Shown: positions 29,063-39,562 of the stretch, piece after piece | Layout: each line of letters starts with the position of its first letter | How positions within the stretch are numbered: position 1 is the first letter of the stretch | DNA from: Taxillus chinensis | Taxonomy: Eukaryota; Streptophyta; Magnoliopsida; Santalales; Loranthaceae | Assembly: GCA_023512835.1 (NCBI GenBank) | Contig: CM042087.1 | Coordinates: 17,268,853 to 17,332,852 of the forward strand | Direction of reading: 5' to 3' | Length of the DNA: 64,000 nt | Notes under the pieces: generated by a model | Told to the model about the DNA's origin: nothing | The model's database searches: none | The model's input: the letters and a program-made list of their open reading frames with translations, nothing else | Position numbers and translations under genes: made by a program

Positions 29063-30355
29063 TGATGGTCCCTTGGAGCCTAGAGGGGGGTGAATAGGCT
29101 CTTATCGAAACTTTTTTCTTTCTCTTAAGACACAAACACTTATCTAGTTAAGTGATATAATCACTGTGGAAGATAACCAGATAGTGGAAGTATTTTGTTT
29201 TATTATCACAAGATAAATACAACAAAATAGAAGCAAGACTCTCTTACACTCTGTTTACAAACACACTAGCCAAGTTCTATCTCCCAAAATTAAAGCCGCT
29301 TGTGCATACACAGGGTTAATCTTTGCTTACAAATGCACATGCGCGCTCGTTTTTCACAAATGTACAAGTATGAATATTTATACAAAACATTCCTACGAGA
29401 CAGCCTTGGAACTTGTAGTTCCGGAATGCGTTCAGCACTAACTATCCCTCGGTAATCTCTCGCCTTGACTGCTGCGGTTTTTCGGAGCTCAAGATCTTGG
29501 GTTTGAAGAGTATAAGTGCGTTTGTGAGTTCCCAAATACAATTAAGGTTGTGTCCACATATCCGGGTGATCCACGTGTAAGATTCTTCAGGTTCTCAACG
29601 AGTTTGTCTTACATCGGGACACCGCCAGCTGATAACTTTAAATGCGGTTGAGTTGAAGCAGTATCTTCTTGGTCCGTTGTAATTTTCCTTACTCCGTAGC
29701 TAATGAAGCTAGGAACCTTACTCCGTGTCAGTGATTGCTTACTCCGTATCTATTTAGTACTGGAATCCTTAGTCCGTGCCGTGACTTCCTTACTCCGCAT
29801 GTAAGTTCCTTACTCCGTATGTAAATTCCTTACTCCGTATGTAAGTTCCTTACTCCGGGCGAGTCTTAAAGGGTCGGATGACTTATTCCGTATCAGTGCT
29901 TCCTAACTCCGCATGTAAGTTCCTTACTTCGTATGTAAATTCCTTACTCCGTATGTAAGTTCCTTACTCCGTATGTAAGTTCCTTACTCCGGGCGAGTCT
30001 TAAAGGATCGAAGTCCTTACTCCGTATTAGTGCTTCCTTACTCCGTATGAGTAAGTTGTCCAGATTCCTTACTCTGCATCTAATTTCCTTACTCCGTGTC
30101 TAATAAAGACTCGGGTCCTTATTCCGCATTTGTACTTCCTTACTCCGCATGTATTGGTGACTTGGTTATTTACCAAGTGTTTGACGACACTCACTCTTGT
30201 CCGGATCAGGATTATGTATCATGTCCTTAGCTTTGCTCTCATGAGTGTATCTCCAGATTAATAACACATCTTCTGCAACAATCAAATAAACACAAAAGAT
30301 TTCAGATTACATAAGGTTTTATCAACATTATCCAAATTCTGGGTTTGATCCAACA
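29063..30355 (-). repeat. Sire-A 5' LTR
   Basis: A 1293-bp partner of 7054-8359, beside the primer-binding site, ending GATCCAACA just before GGTTG. The 20-bp array lies at about 29690-30150. It is the promoter-bearing LTR of the element, although I could not pick a TATA box with confidence. Confidence 0.93.
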
Positions 30356-31608
30356 GGTTGCCCCTGTCCTTGGAATGAGGCTCCTGGTCCTTCCTGAGTT
30401 GCTGGCCTTGGTTGCTCTGGGTATGGCGCTCTTGGTTGAAATGAGTTAGGTACCATTGAGTATGGAAATGGGACCCCTCCTTGCGGCAGGTATGACATGA
30501 ATTGGGGAGATGGAGCAGGTGCCACATAAGCAGCTACAAGTGACCCTCTGTAGCATCCTGGCACTTGGTAGAATGTTGGTTGTATTGACTGGTGTGCTTG
30601 GTATACCAGGTTGCTCTCATTTTCCTTCTTCTTTGCTGGTGGTTGAAACCGTTTTGATGCCTCAGCCGCATCACCCTTTAGCTGTCCGCCTTTAATTCCA
30701 CTTTCTACACGTTCACCGGACGCGACCAAGTCTGCAAAGTTGTTAGAGATGTTACCTATCAACTTCTCGTAGTATACGCCTTTTAGTGTGTTGATAAAAA
30801 GAGTGGTGAGTTCTCTTTCAGTAAGAGGAGGTTGGACCTCCATAGCGGCCTCTCTCCATCTTCGTGCATAATCTTTGAAGTCCTCCTTGGATCCCTTTTC
30901 CATGGACTGCAGGGTTAGTCGATCCAGCGCCAGCTCGGTGACATGTTTGTTTTGTGCCAGGAAAGAGGTAGCCAAATCCTTCCATGTCTTAATGCGGTTT
31001 CCATTCAGTTGAAAGTACCAGCGAAGGGATGCCCCAGTTAGGCTTTCCTGGAAACAATGCATGAGGAGCTTGTCTTCACCAGCATAAACAGCCATCTTTT
31101 GACAATACATGGCCAGATGTGTCCTCGGACATCGGGTCCCATTGAACTTTTCAAACTCTGGCATTTTGAATTTTGGCGGCAGCACCACTCCAGGGATTAG
31201 GCATAAGTCTTGTGGGCTGGTCATGCCATAGCTGTCAATACCTTCTACGGCTTTCAATCTTTCCTCGAGTCGGCGTAGAGCGGAAGACTCAACATTTTCC
31301 TGAGGAGCTGGGGAACCCACCACTTCCATTACATTTCCTGGTGTAGGCATAGTGAAATGAGTTTGATTTGGGGTTGGAGGTTGTGCCATAGCAGGATGGT
31401 ATGTGGGTGCCTGGCTTGGAGCCAGGTTGGGTGACTGAACGGCCTCCTGTCCCTGCTCTTGATGGTGATTGGTAGTTCCCCCTGTTGGAATTCTTCCTCT
31501 TTCTTCAGTCAATTTTGTGAGTATTTCCATTATTACAGACATTTGCCCCTGTAGGGTTTGTTGTGACTGTTCCAACCCCATGAGTCTGTTCTCTGTTTCT
31601 TCTGCCAT
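30356..31608 (-). pseudogene. Tat-A gag, N-terminal part, interrupted by Sire-A
   Basis: An open frame from the ATG at 31608, MAEETENRLMGLEQSQQTLQ, runs to the Sire-A insertion. After a Pro/Gln-rich linker comes the gag domain: FNGTRCPRTHLAMYCQKMAV, SLTGASLRWYFQLNGNRIKT, SFLAQNKHVTELALDRLTLQ and LTTLFINTLKGVYYEKLIGN. It continues in phase at 7048. Apart from the insertion this part has no stop, so gag was intact when Sire-A inserted. Gag forms the particle. Confidence 0.86.
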
Positions 31609-31954
31609 TGGCTGCAGTTGAGGTATTTGATTACGCCAGGATCTGAGACTGTAAGAGTGCGCAATCCTGGAGGGAGGCTGCTACCCACCTGGGTACAAGG
31701 GAATTTTTATTTGATTTTTCATTATGCATGTATGCATGAATGTCTATGCAGAGGGTTAAAGAAACAAACAACTTTATTGCACACAATACAAACACTCAAT
31801 ACAAACATACAATGCTGAAATGCCATGTAAAATGAAAGCTATCACTACATGATCTTAAGGCATTCTTCCAGTCATCTCCTAAGGAGCACCGCACCTCTTT
31901 CTCTGGGGTGGTCGTTCACTTGCTTCCTCCCTCTGCTTCATTATCGTCTCGATC
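31609..31954 (-). other. Tat-A spacer between ORF1 and gag
   Basis: Roughly 345 bases, A/T-rich with no sizeable frame on the element strand. In Tat/Ogre elements the extra frame and gag are separated by such a gap. No regulatory motif was recognised. Confidence 0.55.
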
Positions 31955-33315
31955 TATTTTTCCCTCAGCTGCAGCCTTTGAAGAGCTCCTTCTAGAGATG
32001 CTTCTAGCCTCTGGATCTGCTGCCTTAAAGTCTGATTCTCCTGGAGGATAGCCTTCATGTCTGAAGTTAGCTGTGGCTTGTGTTGTGCCCTCCAAGATAC
32101 GTATACGGGGTAAACACCAGGTTTTGAGCTGTTGGGTTGGATCTTGTGTGGTGTGGACCATGCTTAATACATCTTCTTGCCTTCTTCTGTGAGCATGGTT
32201 CTGCTGTAAGTGAAGTCACACTCTTCCATGCCAAAGAGCACGGGAATAATCTGATGACGCCCCACTTGTCTTCCCACCTGTAGTGGTGCATATGCAGTTC
32301 CTCCCCAAGGACCTAAAAGTGGAACCAATTGTAGTCCCCGCAGCTATATGTCATGGAGACCACCGGCATCCAAGGAGCAGTCCAGGTAATGTCAGCTTCT
32401 GTGAGGTTCTCCAATTTCTTTTTCCAGCTTTCAAAGTCTTTTGGTAGGCTCCACTTGTTGAGCAAAATATTTAGTAGTGTTGTGGCTGGTACTTGATAAA
32501 CAGCAGGGAAACGATGAACACTACAGGGGAAATGGCCTTGCAACCAGGTACACAGGAGAGGTAGGCACCCCATGAACTGTCCCGAGCCTTTACTCCTCAG
32601 GTAAGTAAGAGATCGGATGGTTTCAGCCAAGGTAGCAGGAGTAGGGTCACATCCTTTGAGCACCTGCTGGACCAAATCTACAATTGCCCCATCGATGTGG
32701 GCCGGTATCCTCGGGAAAATGACTAGCCCATATATAGCTAGTGTAAGCGGTTGTGTGCCTGCCGCTCATTGCGATCTGTATTATTTCTTTGATTGTTGCC
32801 CATGGAAGATATTCTTGCCCACCGTAGGTTGTGACCGCTAGTGAGTCCCATACTGGCTTTCCCATAATCTCAGCAAAGGCCCTTTGACATGACCTTCTGG
32901 GCTCAGGTAGATAGATTTTCATTTTGTTTTCCATGGGGATGTCCAATAATCTTCTGTATTCTTCTATTGTGGGAACCAGATCTATGCCGTTGAAGTCAAA
33001 GCACCGCCGTCGAGGCTCCCAGAAATATATGGTTGCCCCAAGCATATCTGTATCGGCCAGTAGCTCGGTCACATGGAGCAAATCCCCAAACTGTTGTATG
33101 TATATGATTTTCCTTTCACCTGACCACTGCCTCCATATTGTCTGCACCTCCTTAGTGTAGTCCAACTGATCTTCTATGATAACATGTTCTGCCTTGTGGG
33201 TTTCCCCTGGCGGAAAGTCTCCAACGCGAAGTTGAATGTCTCCAGATGCTTGGGCCACCACTGCGACAGCCTCCTTGTCCTGAGGGCCTTTTAGGAGATG
33301 ACTGAAAGTTGCCAT
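31955..33315 (-). pseudogene. Tat-A extra ORF1 upstream of gag
   Basis: An extra gene between leader and gag, as known in Ogre/Tat elements. The first 222-codon frame (32647-33315) starts MATFSHLLKGPQDKEAVAVV and contains ATIYFWEPRRRCFDFNGIDL and VPTIEEYRRLLDIP. That pattern recalls the plant mobile-domain / DUF7745-like family, from memory of the style, not a search. The second frame (32313-32675) continues after a shift near 32660: TPATLAETIRSLTYLRSKGS. The end, in yet another frame near 31960-32060, is a short coiled coil (LQENQTLRQQIQRLEASLEG). The function is not known. Frameshifts break it. Confidence 0.7.
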
Positions 33316-33945
33316 GCCTATATGAATGTTGTGTTATGCATGGTGATAGGTTAGGATGACAGGTCAATATATATCAAGGCAGTTAGACAGGAAAAAGAAT
33401 AAACCAATAGTAAAAAAAACAGCTAATATGTGCAGGGAATGACTTAAGGACTACCCTACAAAACAAGGGTTAGCATGGAATGAGCAAACAAAGTGTGGGT
33501 CAATGCCCCTGATGGGCTTCTATTGCTACACCTATCTTATTCGTTGGTTCCCAAACTTCCTCAATAGAGGGCTCCGTACACCATAGGATTTACCGGAGGG
33601 GGATCTTAAAAGGACGTGCCTTAAAAAAACCTCAAGCTTGAGTGAGGAGTCCGAGGCCCCATTGCAGATAATGATCAACGTGCTGGGGACCGTACTGAAC
33701 CACGCTAACCTAAATTGTGCTAAACCCGGGTATAGGGTTATGCATGAATGCAACAAGTATGGAAAGCAGTAAATCACAACTATCATGGTAATTAAAGCGT
33801 ATAAATAAATCACAGTTTAAACGACAACTGTATAAGTAAATCACAATTATATCTAAAAAAACAACTTAGCAAATATATACAATAGTACAATTAAATATAG
33901 CCTCCTAATCCTAGTTCTAGACCTAACTCTCTAAAGTGTTCAAAA
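33316..33945 (-). other. Tat-A leader between primer-binding site and ORF1
   Basis: About 630 non-coding bases between the primer-binding site and the first ATG. This is the expected place for RNA packaging signals, but I see no identifiable structure. Confidence 0.5.
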
Positions 33946-33963
33946 TCCCCAGCAGAGTCGCCA
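33946..33963 (-). promoter_or_regulatory. Tat-A primer-binding site
   Basis: The minus strand reads TGGCGACTCTGCTGGGGA, two bases inside the 5' LTR. It differs from the Met-tRNA site of the other families. A tRNA-Arg primer is reported for Ogre-type elements, but I did not check which tRNA matches this sequence. Confidence 0.8.
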
Positions 33964-33965
33964 GC

Positions 33966-35439
33966 TGTCATCACTGGTTTTTGTCCGGGCCCGTTTGGGT
34001 TGAGCTCAAACTAAACCAATGGTGAGAAATTTAGAGTCGCCGCCAACTGTTTTTGGGGTACAGTTGGATACCCTCTATTTTGAGTAGTTTAAAGTGTGTG
34101 GTCTGCGTTATCAGAAAAGGGTTCGGGAGTTGGTTACGTGTAGGGAAGGATTAGCACCCCTACAGCGCCCTTTCGGTATCTAATTTAGGAGGAGGAGGTT
34201 TTTATTTTTGTTTGTACTGCCATGACTGGGTTAAGTTTCCTAAAGAGTCTATGATTTTTATTTGGCTAAGTTATTTGTTAAAGGTATGGTTAAAATTGAT
34301 TTACCCTAAATTTCTAAAGGGAATCCTAAAAGTTTAGGGTTTTTGTTTGAATGAGATCCTATGGGTTGGTTTTGGTGTTTGGTTTTATTTTGGAAATTGA
34401 AGTCCTCAAAGACGATTTTTTTATTTTCCCTTTTTTTCTAGTTTTCTTGGGTAAGAAAGCATACATTTTTTTGTTTGTTTTTTTTTGTTTTTTTGTTTTT
34501 TTTGTTTTTTTTTTGAACATATTTTATTACAACATATTTTATTAAAACATTTCTGAATATATTTTAGTGAAAACATTTTGGAAAGCATTTTGTTGAAAAC
34601 GTTTTTGGTTTTTTTTGTTTTGTTTTTTTTTTTTTTTTTAAGGAAACATTTTAAAAAAAAAACATTTTTATTGCAAACATTTTGAAGAACGTTTTTGTGG
34701 AAGCCGTTGTTATTTTTATTTTTTTACTTTTTTACTTATAGAAAGCCTTGAACCTAAATCTACGCGTCTCAACAATTGAAAATACATATGAACACATATA
34801 CTAAAATAGATGTGGAGTGTGTGATTGTGACATCCACAAAAGAAAAATAAAATCACTCTTTTTTTTTTTTTTTCTTCTCCCTTTGCTCTCTCTCTTTTTC
34901 TTTCTTTGTTGTTTTTTTCGTTTGCTATACTTTACATATTACAACATACATATATACAAAGGAAAGTGAAATACAAAGGAAACACAACGTAACAAATAAA
35001 AGAAAAAAGAAAAAGAAATACAAGGAAATATTAAGAATTACATCAAAATCAATGTAAATAAGCTGAAAAGTAATGAAGAAATAAGAGCCGAACCGACTTT
35101 GGGGCTTACAACGCCAATCTTCTGTTTGAGCTCCCGCCGGCGCTAATAGTCACTTGCTCGAATTAGAACCAACAAATCTGGCAGCGGGACTTGTGAAGAG
35201 GCTTTCCTGGTATTTGGAGATAGGAGGGCTGAAGTGGGCGTGAGAGAAAGAGAGGGCTGAAGTTAGAGTTGTTTTTGTGTTTTTTTGCTGAAAAAAAGGA
35301 ACTGGAACGAGATAGGAGAGAAAGAAGATGAAGGGGTGATGTTTTTATTGCAGAATAGCAGGAAAACTGGATATAAAGGCTAGCAAAGTAGAAAGATTGG
35401 ATGTAATCCTCTCTTTTCTGGGTTTGAACCTCTCTTTTT

Positions 35440-35472
<33 letters not shown>

Positions 35473-37149
35473 TTTTTGCGCAGGGACAGTTTTAAAAGGC
35501 TGACAGAACTCACTCTTCTTTTTTTCTTCACGAACTCTCTTCTTCTTTTTTTTAAACCTCTAATAGCCTTCTCCTTTTTCAACGATCCTCTCTTTTTTTT
35601 CAACCAACCGGCCTCTCCTGCGCAGGGGCGAACGACTGCATCTTAAAGGGCTGCAGCAAAATTTTTGGCTGGGCTCATTAATTGCTGCAATAAATGTTTT
35701 GTCGGGTGCATTATTATTTGCAGATCAGTGCTTGGTCGGGTGGACAGCTTATGCGGAAAAAGGGGAGCTCGTGATTGCCTTTTGAATTTGTATTTTAGCA
35801 GCGCATGTGATTGACAGGTTGTTGAGAAATGATTCCTTGTCAGATGGCCAGCGCAGAAGACGGGTCTCGTGAAGCCAGCAAGAAAAAGAAAGAAAGAAAA
35901 AAAACAACGCGCGAAGCCAGCGAGAAACGCCAACCAGCGAAGGTCAAAGGGGTCAGAGGGTCGAAGTGTCGGTAGGTCGGAGTGTCGGTAGGGTCGAAAT
36001 TTCGGTGGGGCGAAAGTCAACGGTCAACGGGTCGAAGTGTCGGCAGGTCAACGGTCAATGATCAACGGGTTGAAGGGTCGAAGGTCGGAGGTTGACAGGC
36101 TTCGAGGGTCCGTGGGTCGTAGGTCAAGGTTTGAAGGTTCGCAGGTCAAGGCGTCGCAGGTCAAGGTGTTGTAGGGTCGAAGGTCGGACTGTCAGCAGCG
36201 GGGCTTCAAGGCTTCGAGAGTTAGGGGGTTGAAGGTCGAAAGGGCGAGTCGAAGGTCGGAGGGTTATAGGCTTCGAGGGTCAAGGGTCGAAGGGTCGAAG
36301 GTCGGAGTGTTAGCAACGGGGCTTCGAGGCTTCGAGAGTTAGGGGGTTGAAGGTAAAAAGGGCGAGTCGAAGGTCGGAGGGTTATAGGCTTCGAGGGTCT
36401 AGGGTCGAAGGGTCGAAGGTCGGAGTGTCAGCAGCGGGGCTTCGAGGCTTCGAGAGTTAGGGGGTTGAAGGTCGAAAGGGCGAGTCGAAGGTCAGAGTGT
36501 CGGCAGCGGGGCTTCGAGGCTTCGAGGCTTCGATGCTTCGAGGCTTCGAGGCTTCGAGGCTTCGGGGCTTCAATGCTTTGGGGCTTCGATGCTTCGAAGG
36601 TCAATGGGTCGAAGTGTCGGCAGGTCAACGGTCAACGCCGAAGTTTTTTTTTTTAATTACCTTCTTACCCTTCACCTAAAATGCAAAAATGGATAACTTT
36701 CCAGGGATTGTTTGGGGAGATGCGTATTCGCCTAAATTGACGCTTTGAAGAATTTCACATGGCCACTTTTTCGGGCGATTTGGACCAGGGGCATTGACCG
36801 TCTTTTGGCAAGTTTTGACTTTTCCAACGAAGGTTGATTTGGCCATAACTTCTTCATTTTCAGTCCGATTTGAGCTCGCTCAAGTGCGTTAGTCTCCAAT
36901 TTTCATCCTCTATTACCTGGTGTTGGTCTTGGGGCACTTCAAAGACTTGTAGCAGAAGTCATTAATTTTGGACTCCCCCGTCCGTGTCAATTGTATCCAT
37001 CTCGTGCAAATTGGGGTTAACATCAATTCCAAACCATTCCTTGGAAGTATGGGATCATTGTGGGCCTGTTCAACAAGGTATATGGCATGGGCAGAAAGGT
37101 ATATAAAATGGGGTTAGTATGTCCAACCCGGACAAAATGGGGTCCAACA
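33966..37149 (-). repeat. Tat-A 5' LTR (3.2 kb)
   Basis: The plus strand runs TGTCATCACTGG to GGTCCAACA. On the element strand it runs TGTTGGACCCC to GATGACA. The same ends are seen in the Tat-D 3' LTR (56879-60938). Contents include a T-rich stretch (34430-34740), a run of T at about 35440-35471, and a 35370-35385 TTTATATCC candidate TATA on the minus strand. A GGTCGAAGG/GGCTTCGA repeat region lies at 36000-36640. The right end joins Tekay-B RNase H sequence at 37150. Confidence 0.88.
36000..36640 (-). repeat. Nested short repeats in Tat-A LTR
   Basis: About 118-bp units containing GTCAGCAGCGGGGCTTCGAG recur at about 36186, 36303 and 36421, and partly at 36492. Inside, GGTCGAAGG recurs. At 36514-36595 an 8-bp GGCTTCGA unit is repeated about ten times. 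The Tat-D LTR has a diverged counterpart at 57390-57660 built from CTTCGACC. Confidence 0.8.
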
Positions 37150-37860
37150 ACCTCATCCCAAAGAGAGGCAGCCACTACTAGCCGCCCCCGAAAAGACAAC
37201 TCATGATCAGGACCCTCTGTCCAATCCTCGGATAGCTCACCAGCCTCAATACGGAAACAGAGAACCTCACACTCAATGTCACCCAACTGCCCCTCCCGGA
37301 CTCGCTGGTACAGTTCAGGAACAACAACCAAAGGACTCCGGACTGTCCCACCATCACGAACAACAGGATGCAGCTGTAACATCGCCAACTGCTCCATCAG
37401 CTTCCACTCCCGAACAGCCACCTTAGCCTTCCCTTTCCTGCTCAAAGCGTCAGCCACAACATTACCCTTTCCTGGAGTATAGGCAAGAGTGAAATCAAAG
37501 GTCTGCAAATACTCTACCCATCTCCTCTGCCTCAATTTAAGTCCTTCTGAGTAAAGATGTACTGAAGGCTCTTTTGATCTAAGAACACCACAAACTTCTC
37601 CCCCAAAAGGTAATGTTGCCAACTCTTCAAGGCAAAGATGACAACCGCCAACTCAAGATCATGAGTAGGATAATTCTGCTCATGAGGCTTCAGCTACCTC
37701 GACCCATAAGCTACCACACTGTGCTGCTGCATAAGCACACACCCCAAACCAACCCTGGATGCATCACAATATACCTCATATGGGATATCCTCCCGAGGTA
37801 ACCTCAACACCGGTGCAGTGGTCAAACGGGTTCTGAGAGCCTCAAATGCCTGCTGACACT
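37150..37860 (-). pseudogene. Tekay-B RNase H and integrase linker
   Basis: A frame ending inside the Tat-A LTR holds RRWVEYLQTFDFTLAYTPGK, NVVADALSRKGK and then LGDIECEVLCFRIEAGELSE, matching Tekay-A 20330-20815. The upstream part (37690-37860) keeps the RNase H start in pieces. The last about 43 codons of the frame are Tat-A LTR sequence and not part of the protein. Confidence 0.8.
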
Positions 37861-38300
37861 ACATGGCCAAGAAAATGGACCTCCTGCATCCAAAACTCGC
37901 ATTCGCTAAACTTAGCAAACAACCGCTGATCCTTCAAGGTTTGCAACACTGTTGCCAAGTGTTCTACATGCTCCCTTTCGGTCTTAGAATATACCAAGAT
38001 ATCGTCAATAAACACCACTACGAACGAATCCAAGTATGGAGCAAAGACCTGGTTCATCAAATGCATAAACACTACGGGTGCATTAGTGAGCCCAAAAGGC
38101 ATCACTACCCACTCATAGTGCCCATACCTACACCGAAAAGCAGTCTTAGGGATGTCTTCCTCCCTAACCCTTAGCTGGTGATACCCCGATCGCAGATCTA
38201 TCTTGGAAAACCACTGGGCCCCACTTAACTGGTCAAACAGGTCATCTATCCGGGGCAACGGATACTTGTTCTTCACAGTCACCGAATTCAGCTTCCTGTA
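37861..38300 (-). pseudogene. Tekay-B reverse transcriptase fragment
   Basis: The 146-codon frame reads [20 protein letters not shown], then [35 protein letters not shown], the catalytic [10 protein letters not shown] and [20 protein letters not shown]. It spans the exact place where LTR-X1 sits in Tekay-A, and so gives the empty-site sequence. Deletions flank it on both sides. Confidence 0.86.
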
Positions 38301-38319
38301 GTCAATGTAGAGGCGAATT

Positions 38320-39133
38320 CTGTCTTAAAAAACCTCTCAGCTATACGTGCTGTCTTAAAAACCTTAACATAGGTCCTCAAACGCAGAATCGCCACCCTCT
38401 GCCTAAGAGCTGGCCTGAGACCCAAGGTGAACTTATGGGCCTTCAGGTCCTCCTTTGCCATAGTCTCGGGGGCAAACCTACTCAGGCTCCGAAACTCTCA
38501 CTCATACTTGGGCACCGTCTTTGATCCTTGCTTCAGGCTGCCAAATTCTTCTCTCTTCTGCCATCTCAAGGACTCAGGGAAGAACTCATTGTGGAAGAGT
38601 TGCAAGAACTCCTCCCACAGCATAAATTGCACCGCACGGCTCCCCGCGACACTCTGCCACCAGTTCAGAGCATTCCCCTCTAGCTGCCGAATCGCCGGCC
38701 TCACCTTATCCTCCTCCCGGGGTAGGAGGAAGGAAAACACATGCTCAATTTGCCTCAACCAATGCTCAGCCACCACGGGTTCCTCTTCTCCCTTGAACCT
38801 CGGAGGTTGTTCCTTTCAGAACCTCGTCACCACATCGTCCTCCGCATGAATTGGTATGCCACCTAACGAACTCTCACGCTCACGAGGTAACTCCCCGGCT
38901 GGTGGTGGTGGTGGTGGCACCACCTACTGTGCTGCCATCTCACGGCGTACTTCCTCCCGAACCTCTTGCTGGATACCCTCCTTCAGCTCTCGGACTTCCA
39001 GTCGGATGCTCTCTCACAGCTGTGCCAACAACAGTGCATGTCCTCCAGCGGACTGCCCCGCACCTGGACCCTCATGGGCTGATGACTCATCAGCCACTGC
39101 CCCGGATGCACGGGTCACTCTCCTTGGTGGCAT
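38320..39133 (-). pseudogene. Tekay-B gag
   Basis: The 92-codon frame (38498-38776) is the retrotransposon gag domain: EHWLRQIEHVFSFLLPREED, IRQLEGNALNWWQSVAGSRA and EEFLQLFHNEFFPESLRWQK. The start, in another frame, is the ATG at about 39131-39133 (MPPRRVTRAS-like). The nucleocapsid and protease are removed by the deletion at 38320. Confidence 0.78.
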
Positions 39134-39547
39134 TCTTACTACATGAAGTAAGTAAGACAATCGTCAAAATGTATTCGAAATCTATCGCGTGTTATGCCCT
39201 CTACCCCTTTTTATCTATTCTACTATCACATGGCATCACACACATACATTGCATCAATCCACATTGCACACAACACAATCCACATTGTAGCTTTGCCCAA
39301 GGTATTCCAAGAATATTCAGAGTTGCATAGTTCACACATAATCAAGTTATTCACATTTTCACACATAACAACAAATGCAACTAGTGCCCTAATGCCAATG
39401 TATGCAAATCCTACCTCAAGTCTGGACTACCCCAAGTACACCTTAGAGGCTCAAAGAGGACCATGTTGATCAAGCATGTCCCTTTAGGTTCCTCCAAAGG
39501 ACTCAAGACAACCAGATCCGCCCACTACCCTAGGCCAACTAGACCAT

Positions 39548-39559
39548 GCTCTGATACCA
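39548..39559 (-). promoter_or_regulatory. Tekay-B primer-binding site
   Basis: TGGTATCAGAGC on the minus strand, three bases inside the LTR, the same initiator Met-tRNA site as Tekay-A. Confidence 0.9.
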
Positions 39560-39562
39560 TAC

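Larger units (their letters stand above)
7054..30355 (-). mobile_element. Sire-A: Sirevirus-type Ty1/copia element inserted in Tat-A gag
   Basis: A minus-strand copia element with LTRs at 7054-8359 and 29063-30355, primer-binding site beside the right LTR and polypurine tract beside the left. The protein order is gag, protease, integrase, RT, RNase H, then a large env-like frame before the 3' LTR. Integrase before RT defines copia. The env-like gene, large gag and polypurine-like blocks define Sireviruses (SIRE/Maximus). The GGTTG duplication proves a single insertion event. Its gag is split by Tekay-A (17079-27456), without which it would be about 12.9 kb. The two LTRs differ by only a few per cent by eye, so it is fairly young. 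Gag-pol has several stops. Confidence 0.92.
1..37149 (-). mobile_element. Tat-A: Tat/Ogre-clade Ty3/gypsy element, 3' LTR outside window
   Basis: This large minus-strand element is split by the Sire-A insertion into 1-7053 and 30356-37149. Read from right to left it has a 3.2-kb 5' LTR, a primer-binding site, an extra first open frame, gag, aspartic protease, a G-patch domain, reverse transcriptase, RNase H, a second archaeal-type RNase H, integrase and a 3' non-coding region. The 3' LTR lies left of the window. Very long LTRs, an extra frame upstream of gag and dual RNase H are known Tat/Ogre traits. All coding parts are broken by stops or frameshifts, so it is non-autonomous today. Its right end abuts Tekay-B sequence, so it inserted into Tekay-B. 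Confidence 0.88.

Noticed and set aside
35163..35603. Lysine-rich 146-codon frame
   Set aside because: Translation of a poly-T/poly-A tract in the Tat-A LTR.
36428..36656. Short frames rich in EASKPRSLEA
   Set aside because: Translation of the GGCTTCGA repeats in the Tat-A LTR.
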